Source of the DNA: Irineochytrium annulatum | Taxonomy: Eukaryota > Chytridiomycota > Chytridiomycetes > Chytridiales > Chytridiaceae | Assembly (NCBI GenBank): GCA_027600665.1 | Contig: JADGJL010000249.1 | Location: 1 to 28,971 of the forward strand | Reading direction: 5' to 3' | Length of the DNA: 28,971 nt | Shown here: in pieces, positions 1 to 9,552 of the stretch | Layout: every line of letters begins with the position of its first letter | Numbering within the stretch: the first letter of the stretch is position 1 | The notes under the pieces: model-generated | What the model was told of the DNA's origin: nothing | Database searches by the model: none | What the model saw: only the letters and a program-made list of their open reading frames with translations | Program-made: the position numbers and the translations under genes

Positions 1-3000
1 GCGCGGGGCCTGGCAGTTGGGGGAAGGCGGGAGGTGGGCGGCTTACGAGAAGGGATTCTGAGATTTCGGGCTTTGGCGTGGAGAGTTCGGACGGAGGCGA
101 GGACGAGGACGGCTCAGGGGTTGACGGCACCCCGGGGTTAAAGCGGTCGGGTTCGAATAGCAGCCGAAACGGTCTCGCTGTCGATGGTAGCGGGAGGACG
201 CTGAGGAGGTCGCGGAGGAAGTTCCGAGTTGATCAAGTTCAGGTGTTCAACCATACCTCCCCGGATCAACCATCTCCCCCGGTTCGACTTCCATCTAATG
301 AGTCGGCCAAGTCGGGGTTAAGTAGAGAAAGGTCGCAGTCGGGCCAACGGGAAAGGTCCCAGTCACGACAAAGCCGGCATCACCACCAATCGCCCACTGA
401 CCCGGAAAACCTCACGCACCAAGAGTTCAAGGCCGCTGCGGACGAGGGGCAGGAGATGAATATTATGATCGAGATCGCTTTGGACGGAAGGATTCTTTAC
501 ATCTCTCCTACCGTTAAGGCGGTTTTTGGTTATGAGTCTTCCGCGTGTATAGCTACAGGTGCGGATGTACCAGCTTGGCCTCCGGCCGAAGCGGGAGCGG
601 CGGCGCCGTCGTTGCCTTTTCTTCCGGTTGGGAGCTCACAAGCAACTGTGTTCAAGGATGCTATCGCGGCATTGCTAGCGGATGAGAGGGTGACCATGGA
701 GGTGAATTACAGGGCCAAGAGGGCAGATGGAAGGTGGCTCTGGATGGAAGGCAAGGTTTGTTGACGCTTGATTGAATGCATTTTTGACAATATAGGGCAT
801 GCTTATGTATGATCGCACCACTGGACAAAAGCGGAGTACTGTCTGGGTGACTCGTCCGATCGCGAGGGTTGGGAACGAGTGGGACGATGTGGAGGAAGAC
901 GAAACCACGAGTGATGAGGAAATAACCGACAGTGATGACGAAGACGAGTACGGAAGTGAAAATAACGACGTCGAGGAGAAACAGGGTAGGCACCTCAAAG
1001 AAGCTTTTGATTGGCTAATTTCGTAATTGCCTCAGAGGGGCCGTCTATGGCTTTAGACCCATTATCTGCCGAAACTTCGAATTCTTCATTGCTGCCTGCT
1101 ACAAGTCTTCTTCCCGTTGCGTCTCCCACCGTGACAGTGGAGCCGCCCAGTGCGACTTCGCCGGCTCACAACGACGCTTTGCCACTGCCGTCAACAGACC
1201 TCGTCTTGTGCCATATTTGCGAAAGACAAGTTCCAGCAGTTATGTTCGAAGAGCACAGCGAGCGCTGCAGCGAGGTCCACCGTGCGGAAATGGAAATTCA
1301 GCTCATCAACGAAGCCCTCAGGGAAAAGAGAGCTGAGTGCAAAGCAAAGCTCGTGACGCTGGAAGGGGAGATTGAGCAAGAGAAAGTCGATCTGATGGGT
1401 AGATCGAAGGCAAATCGCAGATCTTCCTTGGGTCAGTTTTGGAGGCTGGCCTATTTATTAATTTTGTCTCAGGTGCTTCTATGCCGCACAACGACGAACA
1501 ACATCGATTGTATCTTGCTTATCTGGAACGGTTATTGGGAATGTCGCGCAACATCTCGGAAGTGATTGAGGACACAATTTGTATCCCGATTCCTCAATCG
1601 GCTGCTGATGTCGCAGACAATATGAAGATGGAGGAAATTCACGAATCGCGGGAGGACGGTGCTTTAACTATGGGTGTAGACCCAGCTCCAGTGCGGGCGG
1701 CTTTGGCGAGTGTCAAGATGGAGAACATCAGCACCTCACGGCTTGAATTTGGCGTCGTTCCGGGTAGTCCAACGATTTCTAATGGCGAGCTTCCTGGCGC
1801 AACTGTTGAATGCCAGACGCCTGTTTCGAACACGGGCTTCCAGTTCTTGCGTCAAAATTCTGCAGATTCCCTGGAAAGCCCTGTAATGAAGCGTCGACCC
1901 AGTGAAGCATTGAAGTCTTCGCCGCTGAGCACGACGGGGTCGCCTGCATCGTGGAGCGGATCGAGGAGGGAGAGCGCTGATGTTAGAATGGTATCAGAGC
2001 CTCAGACTTCTGCAAATCCGCTCCGGAGAGTCGTTGAGTGTGAGCCAGGGCGGAGGAACAGCGTGGATTCTCCGTCGTCGGGCTCTTCCTCTCGAAGACA
2101 GAGCGTTGCGAGCGGGAGAATCCTTCGCCTTGTGGGCTGGCGCTGTCCGATGGAGTCCGAATTTTATCCCCCAAGCTCACTCGTCCAGGCTGCCGCGATT
2201 GGGCAAGGGAAAGAAGCTACGACGCCGTCTACTGCAGATAATGCCGTTCTTGCGTTAGGGTTATCGATTTTTCAACTTGGCACTGATGGTAAAGAAATTT
2301 TACTGCAATCCTACTAACCATATCACAGTGGAATCTCTGCTGATTTCTAAAATGGAAAAGGTCAACAATATGAAGACCACTGTGTTAACTTACTCCGAGA
2401 TGACAATGCGGGAGGAGGACGTTAAGCTTGCGATCGCTATTCACACTGGCGTACTCGGCGGAATGCTGTCGGACGTGATAAGCCCGAACTCAGAGCACCA
2501 AAAGAGTTCGTCCTCTGTCGATGACAAGACTCAATCGAGTGCCTCCGGAACCAGCTCTCCGGATGTTGCCGAGCCCGCTAACCCACCGCAAGTTGTAGCA
2601 TCAATACCCGTGATCACTAAAACTCTCCCGCCGGATTCGTTACCGATCGACCACCTCGGCCGCTCACCATCGACCCAAACAAAAATGCCCTCTCTTCCAG
2701 TTATTGGTACCACCTCGGAGTCGACGAATAAGGTTAAAACGCCTTCGCCGGAGAAGAAGAAGAAGAAGAAGAAGTCGAAGCAAATAAAGGGTGGTGAAGA
2801 CGGCAAAGCTGGCGTTGGGAATTCGGCAAGTGCCTCTGGTGTGGGAGAGACGTCGACCAAGGCGACTAAAAAGGGCACCAGGCCTCCACGGGTTATTGTC
2901 AGCCAAAACAAGGTGTTGGACGTTGATCGAATCCAGTCTCCCAGCCTGGGCGTGTCGCCTAAATCAAGCGCCGGCGCAAAGTTCAGCTCGTTTTTCTCAT

Positions 3001-5893
3001 CGTCGATGAACTCGATTGCTGGAATTCCGTCAAGCCATTCTTCAGGTTCCGGTGACGGTATTGGTCTTACGTCGGTTCCATTATCGGCAGGAATGTCGCC
3101 CAGCCTTAGCTCATTTCCAAATTCGGCGCATCCGTCATCTTCGTTTGGCAACTCGCTTCCAAATCTCGGCGGGGTCTCAGACTCCCTATCGGCGCTTACA
3201 CCCGCGTTTCCTTCAACAACAATCCTCACTCGCTCCGTTCCTTCTATCAAAGATTTCGAGATCATCAAACCAATTAGCAAAGGAGCATTTGGTTCAGTGT
3301 ATCTGGCTAAGAAGAGAATAACTGGGGATTATTACGCAATTAAGGTCCTCCGGAAGTCGGATATGATTGCAAAGAATCAAGTCACAAACATCCGGGCCGA
3401 AAGGATGATCTTGAGTCAACTAGATTCGCCGTTCGTCGTAAAGCTCTACTTCAGTTTTCAGAGCAGGGACAATTTGTATCTTGTCATGGAGTATCTTAAC
3501 GGAGGAGATTGTGCTGCTTTAATTAAAGCAATGGGCCAGCTTGATGAGAAATGGGCAAAGCAGTATATCTGTGAAGTTGTTCTCGGTCTCCAATTTCTGC
3601 ACTCGAAAGGGATTATTCATAGGTAACTTGCTGACGCGAAACAAGTTTGTACTTACTTTCTTTAGGGACTTAAAACCAGACAACTTGCTGATCGATCAAA
3701 ACGGACACGTCAAGCTTATTGACTTCGGGCTGTCACGCCAAGGCTTTCTTGGTCGCCGAGCAAAAGGAGGAATGTTGGAGCAATGGCCCGGTGGGAATCC
3801 GTCCTCAGCCCTGACGAATTCTGTACCTTCGACTCCGATTCTCGGCATAGCGGAAGATACACCCCCGTCAATCAATCTATCTGCATCGGCTGCGCTATCA
3901 GCGATGGCTCCTCATGTTAGCATCTCACCCATAGTACCGTCCGCATCGTCGCCAGCCACGCCGTTGAAGGTTTCGGACCATATGCACATCAGTAAACAGC
4001 ATAGTCGGAGAAGTTCTATTGCATCGACCGTGTCAACGGGATCGATAGATGGGAGCCTTACGCCTCCGACGGTCGGGGGACGGTTGGTTGAGCAGCAACT
4101 GAATGTTGAGGATCGGAAGCAGTTTGCTGGCACGCCAGACTACTTAGCCCCTGAGTCAATTCTAGGACTTGGTCAGGAGGCCGGCGTGGATTGGGTATGT
4201 GTTAATTATTTTTTTGATCATTGCATCGTATTGTTGATTTAGGGGATTGACATCTTTGCAAGTGGGCACTAGGAGTCATCTTCTACGAGTTCCTGTACGG
4301 TATTCCGCCATTTCACGCTCCTACACCTTCGGAGGTTTTCGAAAACATCCTTGCCCGTAATATTGATTGGCACGAGGACGAGGAAATTGTCGAGATGACT
4401 CCGGAAGCACGGGATTTAATGGAAAAACTTATGTGTACCGATGTGGAACGTCGTCTGGGTCATAATGGCGCAGAGGAGGTTAAGGCACATCCTGTTTTTG
4501 CGGATGTGCAATGGGACGGCCTTCAAAGCATGGAACCGTCCTTCGTTCCTAAACCCGCGAACGAAGAGGATACCGATTACTTTGATGATAGAGGAGCGGC
4601 GTCGACCGAGAATGGTGGTGATGGCGACGAAGAGAGGGAAAGGGACGAGAGCTTGTCGCGGCGATCACTGAACGGGGAAGCGAAAAGCGGGCCAGCGGAA
4701 GACGAATCAAGCTCGTCGGGAGTTGCTAGTCACGGGCCTAAGCCGGTTGAGTTCGAGTTGGATGACTCCGAGGCCGGTGGTGCAGACTTTGGCGAGTTCG
4801 TCTACAAAAACCTTCCCTTACTCGAAAAGGCCAATAAGGATCTCGTTAGGCGGCTTCGATCCGACTTCGTCTCCATGGAGCAGTTGCGGTCCGCAACTCC
4901 GAGTCCGCCTTCGATCCCTACCCTTTCCGTGCCGAAAGGAAGATCCCGAAACCTTAGCATGAGCGAGGCGATGCCTCCAACTCACCTTATAACGCCTATT
5001 ACCCCACCGCCAATGCCTTTGGCATCATCGGCCCCGATTGCAGCTCCTCCTCCGCCCTCCAATATTGGAACAGTTCCGGAGTCGATTATCAAGGTTTCTA
5101 AAGCGCATCTGCTCGATGACGCTAAGAGGCGCAATTCCCTGCCGTCTCGCCTACGGAGCCAAAGCTTTGGCGGAGCCCCAACACCCCTCTCACCCACCCC
5201 ATCTGCACCAGCGGCTGTCCTCACAGCCTCGAAACCCTCAACATCAAGCATTAGCGTTTCTACCTCCGCTGCGACAGTTACAACATCGTCGAGCCAGTCT
5301 TCCGAAATCGATGCGGACAGCGCTGCTTCGTACCTGCGGTCAGCGAAGCAGGCGTTACGAAAGCAGCAGCATCGTCCAAGCGTCAACTCCGATCTGCCCT
5401 CCCAATCCTATCCTAGAGGCGTCCCAGCAATGCCGCGGCCAATCGGGGTGCTCATCGCCGACGATAATCCTGTCGCTTGTAAGATCTTGGAGGCTATGTT
5501 AAATAGGATGGGCTGCCGGTGTGTCGTGGTCCGGAACGGCGCCGAAGCTCTGCGGTGCGCTATGGGGCAGGTTAAATTCGACGTTATCTTCATGGATTTG
5601 CGGATGCCAATTGGTAAGTTGGAGCGATATGTTGGAGCGTTTTGCTAAGACTTCCTATAGTCGACGGTGAGACCGCAGCCCGGATGATCAAGTCGACAAA
5701 GAATATAAACGATACGACGCCGATCGTTGCGGTGACGGCTTACGAGCAGACCTTTGCGCTAAGCCAACAATTCGACGACGTGATCAGCAAGCCTGTGATG
5801 AAGGACATGTTGCAGAGGATCTTGACCGCTGTTACGGGAACGCCGTCATCGTCATCGCAGACAATTGGGTTGGGGGTGTCGGGTCTCGGATGA
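1..5893 (+). CDS. RIM15: Rim15-like PAS / AGC kinase / receiver protein (5' partial)
   Basis: Exons run <3-755, 796-985, 1036-1431, 1473-2288, 2329-3622, 3666-4194, 4263-5613 and 5661-5893, giving 1853 residues. The frame is open to the window edge, so the N-terminus is missing. Residues below count from base 3. A PAS-like region (~150-275) crosses intron 1. A CxxC...HxxxxC zinc-binding motif (~372-390) precedes a long Ser-rich linker with a seven-Lys run (2757-2777). The AGC/Greatwall-type kinase starts near 1028 (GKGAFG-like loop [15 protein letters not shown] lysine, HRDLKPDN, DFG near 1168, [10 protein letters not shown] near 1304), with a ~130-residue insert between DFG and APE. A C-terminal receiver (~1720-1850) has the acidic pair ADD, phospho-acceptor MDLRMP, Thr in AVTAY and Lys in SKP. 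Rim15/Cek1 kinases control entry into quiescence and act through endosulfine in yeast (family knowledge). The stretch from ~2100 to 2288 is poorly conserved-looking, so exon 4 is the least certain part. Confidence 0.95.
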
Positions 5894-5957
5894 TGTTCCC
5901 CCCTATTTTATTTGTATCTAGATTTTAATGATTTGAAGCTTAACACCGTGCTGCCGT

Positions 5958-5963
5958 AATAAA
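5958..5963 (+). promoter_or_regulatory. Candidate poly(A) signal of the RIM15-like gene
   Basis: A canonical AATAAA lies 65 nt after the stop codon of the RIM15-like gene, in AT-rich sequence with no coding potential. This is the expected position for a 3'-end signal. Fungal 3'-end signals are degenerate, so this is a plausible site only. Confidence 0.4.
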
Positions 5964-6217
5964 CTGCATGTTCCTTTTTGGTGATACGAGCATAACACTT
6001 AGCCCAGATCAACTTTAGCTTGAGGCGCGCATCGCAACTCGCATTCAGCTTCATGAATACTGATTTACCTTCCTGACCCGTCAGCATTATCGGATGTCCA
6101 AACTAGACGTTGCCAGACGACGAAAGGCTGCCATTAGCGTGCTTGGAAGCGCACCCTCGCTGTGTCTACGTACTGGGTTCGTGGACGTGGACGGTGACCT
6201 GATGCGTGGCGTTGGAG

Positions 6218-6826
6218 ATGCAGAAGGCCGACGCTAATCGCCTTGAAGTCCGGGATCTGCTGCGGGAGAAGGAGGTTAGCGGCGCATTCCATCCGAAGAT
6301 AGTAACGGATTACATCAGAAACAGCGAGGGCTATCAAGCTAATGGAGACTTGCTTACCGTTTTGTTTGGCCAAGTAAATCTGCTCATTCTCTTGTTAAGC
6401 TATAAATTTATCGGACGGCAAGCGCTTGAAGCCCAGCAACAAGAGAGATACTCACGTAAAACTCTCCGAGACCGCACGGCTCTGGCAGATGTGTTGGAGG
6501 ATTGCCCGCACTCGAAGGAGCGCGCGACGAAGGCGGAGGCCGTTGCGAAAGAAGGCCGACGGGAAAGACTGATGCGGGCGCCAAAGAAGGAGGCCGACGC
6601 GAAGAAGGTGCCGGACGAAGAAAGCCTCCGAGGGGGGCGAGTCGACACACTAGGCTTACTATGGTGCCTGTCGGACGAATTTTCGAAGAACAAAGCCGGC
6701 CCCGCCGAGCACCGCCATAGCAGCAACCGCAGCATAAGTCGCAACATAGGTCCCCGCAGGAGACGGTCCAGGGACCGAAGGCTCCGAAGTCGAAGTCACG
6801 AAGGCGAAGGTGGCGAGGGCAGTTAA
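6218..6826 (+). CDS. Hypothetical Lys/Glu- and Arg/Ser-rich protein, model unresolved
   Basis: The family is not recognised. An ATG at 6218 opens a frame of about 200 codons. Its first ~50 residues look globular and charged (VRDLLREKEV, KIVTDYIRNSEGY). Next comes a hydrophobic stretch that is probably intronic: a GTAAAT donor at 6374 with an AG at 6435-6436 would remove 63 nt in frame. Then come ~90 residues rich in Lys, Glu, Arg and Ala, and an Arg/Ser tail (SRNIGPRRRRSRDRRLRSRS) that resembles RS domains of splicing factors. A different frame continues the Arg/Ser-like composition at 6791-6835, and another 6810-7205. This could be a multi-intron gene I could not join, or a decaying gene. 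It lies between two confident + strand genes. Real coding potential is likely, but these boundaries are not. Confidence 0.35.
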   Translation: MQKADANRLEVRDLLREKEVSGAFHPKIVTDYIRNSEGYQANGDLLTVLFGQVNLLILLLSYKFIGRQALEAQQQERYSRKTLRDRTALADVLEDCPHSKERATKAEAVAKEGRRERLMRAPKKEADAKKVPDEESLRGGRVDTLGLLWCLSDEFSKNKAGPAEHRHSSNRSISRNIGPRRRRSRDRRLRSRSHEGEGGEGS

Positions 6827-7205
6827 AGAGTTGAGGTTGAAGTCGCCGCGGCAAGAGGCCGCCTTCGCACGAAAGAAGTCCCTTTGTCGCAACAGCGGCC
6901 TCTGCAGACGACAGAGCAACCGAAGGCCACATCTTACACCTCCTGCCTTAGGGACGAGGCCGAAGGGCTTTGTGTCTTACGGGAGGGAAGGCGGTGGCAG
7001 GAACGCGAAGGAGGTTGCCAACGTTGATGACGCTGATAAAGACGACGACGCCGTTGTCATTAATTATCACGACGAGTACATGCCGACGGCGACGTCCAAA
7101 ACAATTTCGGTGCGGAGGAAGTGTGCTGAGAATCATCGAAAATTCGTGGATTCACTTCTTAATGGTTGTTATGGCGCTTCCATTGAGACTAATTTGGTTG
7201 CTTAA
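6810..7205 (+). CDS. Possible 3' exon or remnant of the preceding hypothetical gene
   Basis: An open frame of about 130 codons overlaps the Arg/Ser tail of the preceding model in another frame. It has no convincing ATG of its own at 6810 (the frame simply becomes open there). Its second half is Asp-rich (DDADKDDDAVVINYHDEYMP) and ends in TAA at 7203-7205 before AT-rich sequence. The composition looks more like coding sequence than the other frames here. The simplest reading is that it is the last exon of the 6218 gene after an unplaced intron or a frameshift. No family was recognised. Confidence 0.25.
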   Translation: MARAVKELRLKSPRQEAAFARKKSLCRNSGLCRRQSNRRPHLTPPALGTRPKGFVSYGREGGGRNAKEVANVDDADKDDDAVVINYHDEYMPTATSKTISVRRKCAENHRKFVDSLLNGCYGASIETNLVA

Positions 7206-7487
7206 TTGAGCTCTTTCTTTGATGTGACTCCTATCGTTGAATTTGATTTTACTTTTTATTCTAAGTGTTATAGTGTTTCCACATCCCTACTGCCCTGCCT
7301 CATCGTAGTGGATAACATATACTCATCCCCTTGTATCCACTTCGCCATCTCCAATACCTGCAGACTTTGCATCCAGCATATCCAAGTCCATCTTGCATAT
7401 TGTTGCAACTAGTACAAACGCTCACTTTGTTTACGGCTTTAGACATGATGCGAATACCAAAGTGCACAATTCGACTTGGATTTTTCA
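7206..7487. other. Intergenic, promoter side of the GT32 gene
   Basis: AT-rich sequence of 282 nt between the end of the unresolved gene and the ATG at 7488. Short frames here look random. Two ATGs at 7445 and 7448 lie just upstream of the GT32 start in other frames, so ribosomes scanning a long leader would meet them first. No TATA box or repeat was seen. Confidence 0.4.
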
Positions 7488-9323
7488 ATGAAATCTAAGG
7501 ACGACGACGGCCGCAAGTACGGGGCGATACCACCGCGATGCAGTCATAATCATGGTGGCCATGGCGGCCAGCATGCGCACTCCCACGGGCCCCCCCGAAT
7601 CGTGCCGCTCTTCTGCCTCTGCGTTCGCCAATCCTTCCGCTCACGGCTCCTCTCGACACTCTCCCTCGCGCTCGCAGGCGCCACCTTCTTCTTCGTCTAC
7701 CAATGCTTCAAGACCGATGTGCACGGTGCACCGTATGGGCCCGAGCTCAACGTGCCGCCGCCGCCGCTCAGCCCTAATCCGCCGCCACCTCCTCCTTTTG
7801 TCGCCGATCCTGTTCCAAAGAAGGACGTCGTCATGGGTGGGGTTCTGGCGCCGGAGAAGGACACGGAGGGCGGGGTCGCGTTGGGAGAGGTCGGGAAGAA
7901 GCCGCCATCGCATGGCCATGAGGACGGGAAGGTCTACATCAAGCCCGTTGACGACAAGGCCGCCGTCGCGGTCCCTCACCCGGAGGCGCATCCGCCGGAC
8001 GTGGCCGAGATTGCGGCGAAGAAGGCGGAGAACGTAATGCCTGCGGCCGCGGCGGCGGCGAATGACCCTGCCGCAAAGGAGGACGCGGAGGAGGTGGCGG
8101 AGGGGATCGCGGAGCATAGTCATGACGCGGGTTGCCAAGAATTCATTATGGCGGGTTTGAAGCCGGGGACAAGGTTCATCGGGCCGGGTTTGGACCCCGT
8201 GCCGGAGGAAAAGAGGGAGGAGATACCGAAACGGATTCACTTCATTCACTACAACGAGGAGCTGGCCACGCCGCGGTACCTCTGCTCGCTCGAGTCGGCC
8301 GCGAGGCAGAACCCGAACCACACGATTATCCTTTTCGCTAAAAGCGCAGAGAAGCTGAAGAAGACCTTACACCCGTGGATGGTGAAATCGGGTTTGGCGA
8401 GCAAACCCTCAAGGTTCGACATACAGGAGATCGACTGGTATAGGTACATGAAAAATACGCCACTGGACAGCTGGTGGACGTTAGGGAAGTACAAGAACTC
8501 GTCGTGGGTGTATCAGAACCTGGGCAACGCATTCCGTATGGGCGTGCTGTACGAGCACGGCGGGGTGTACCTGGACCTCGACATTATCTCGGTGAACCCC
8601 GTGGGTGGGATTGGGAGGTCTATCGCAAAGCAGGACCCGACCTGGTATAACAACGCGTTTATGTCGTTTCCGAAGAAAGATATATTTATGTGGCGGCTGA
8701 TGGAGGAGTTCGTGGCCGGCTTCGAGGGCCACATCTGGGCAAGGTTTGTTTTCCAACTTCGATTCCTCGGCCGGGATCTCACCTGTTCCAGAAACGGGCC
8801 TAGAATGGTCTCGAGGACGTATTGGAACCTATGTCAGCCGGAGGGGAAGAAACCCGAGTCCGAATGCAGCGGTCTCGGCGTTGCCCCTCCGGACCGATTT
8901 TACCCGGTGCAGTTTGAAAATCGAACTATTTTGTTTAGAGATTGGCGAAAGAATTGCGATTTCATGGCGGAGCTATCAAGAAGGTACAAAACGCTTTTGG
9001 TAGAGACCTGTTTTGGACAACTGCTCACCTTTGCCGTGTTAGGAGCATTGGACTGCATTGGTGGCATAGGAAGGTAGAGCTAGAGGAGAAGGACAAGGAC
9101 AAAATGACCGGGAAGTCAAAGTTTGGTATTGTCTTTGAGGATAACACAGTGCTTGTGCAGGTTCGGACCCTCTTCAACTACTTCAACATTCTAATACTCG
9201 TTCCTTCCACAGGTGATGAAAGCACATTGTCCAAATATATTCGACATATACACGTCCGACGAGCTCGGATATAATGGTGTCGGGGAATCTGGAGTAAATA
9301 TGACAACGGTTGCACCGCCGTAG
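7488..9323 (+). CDS. GT32 family glycosyltransferase, type II membrane protein
   Basis: Exons 7488-8743, 8792-8983, 9043-9160 and 9213-9323 give 558 residues. The first in-frame ATG is 7488. A His/Gly-rich cytosolic tail leads to one membrane segment (~54-74, LLSTLSLALAGATFFFVYQC) and then a Pro/Ala-rich stem to ~245. The catalytic domain starts at IPKRIHFIHY (~247). It contains the sugar-binding-DXD pattern of Gly_transf_sug/A4GALT-Och1-like enzymes, FRMGVLYEHGGVYLDLDI (DLD near 363), and the downstream GHIWARNGPRMVSRTYW block, which is only contiguous after removing the 48-nt intron 8744-8791. The last exons supply SIGLHWWH, matching the usual C-terminal block of alpha-1,4-GTs. A Golgi-lumen transferase is expected, using a nucleotide sugar with Mn2+ held by DXD. 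Donor and acceptor cannot be told from sequence. Confidence 0.93.
8744..8791 (+). other. 48-nt in-frame intron in the GT32 gene
   Basis: The sequence begins GTTTGT and ends CAG. It is a multiple of three and contains no in-frame stop, so a naive reading runs straight through it. Splicing restores the family block GHIW-ARNGPRM. Retention would insert 16 residues in the catalytic domain. Confidence 0.85.
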
Positions 9324-9552
9324 AGCGCATATTTCGTAATTAAAGACATTGATGCTCATTATAGTAATATTGTCATTGATTTGCTTGTATGAGTGGTTTA
9401 CAATTGACCTGTAATTAGTTCCTCCCTGTATTATAGATTCATTTCTGTTTCTTGTTTTCTACTTTATTATTTTCGTTCTCGTAGCAGAATTTCAACGCTG
9501 CGATGCAAAGGCATGCAAATGTTGAACATAGATGCAAAGGCCACCATCTTCA
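9324..9552. other. Convergent 3' intergenic region
   Basis: 229 nt of AT-rich sequence between the stop codons of the GT32 gene (+) and VPS33 (-). It must hold both 3' ends. There is no clear AATAAA on either strand, only T-rich runs such as 9446-9475. Confidence 0.5.

Noticed and set aside
2531..3280. 249-codon minus-strand frame opposite the RIM15 linker
   Set aside because: It is antisense to a well-supported exon. Its Glu/Gly/Phe-rich composition mirrors the Ser/Lys-rich sense sequence, including a Phe run opposite the Lys run.
7641..8321. 226-codon minus-strand Arg-rich frame in the GT32 gene
   Set aside because: It is antisense to the stem and catalytic region of the glycosyltransferase, and its Arg-rich content is explained by GC-rich codons on the sense strand.
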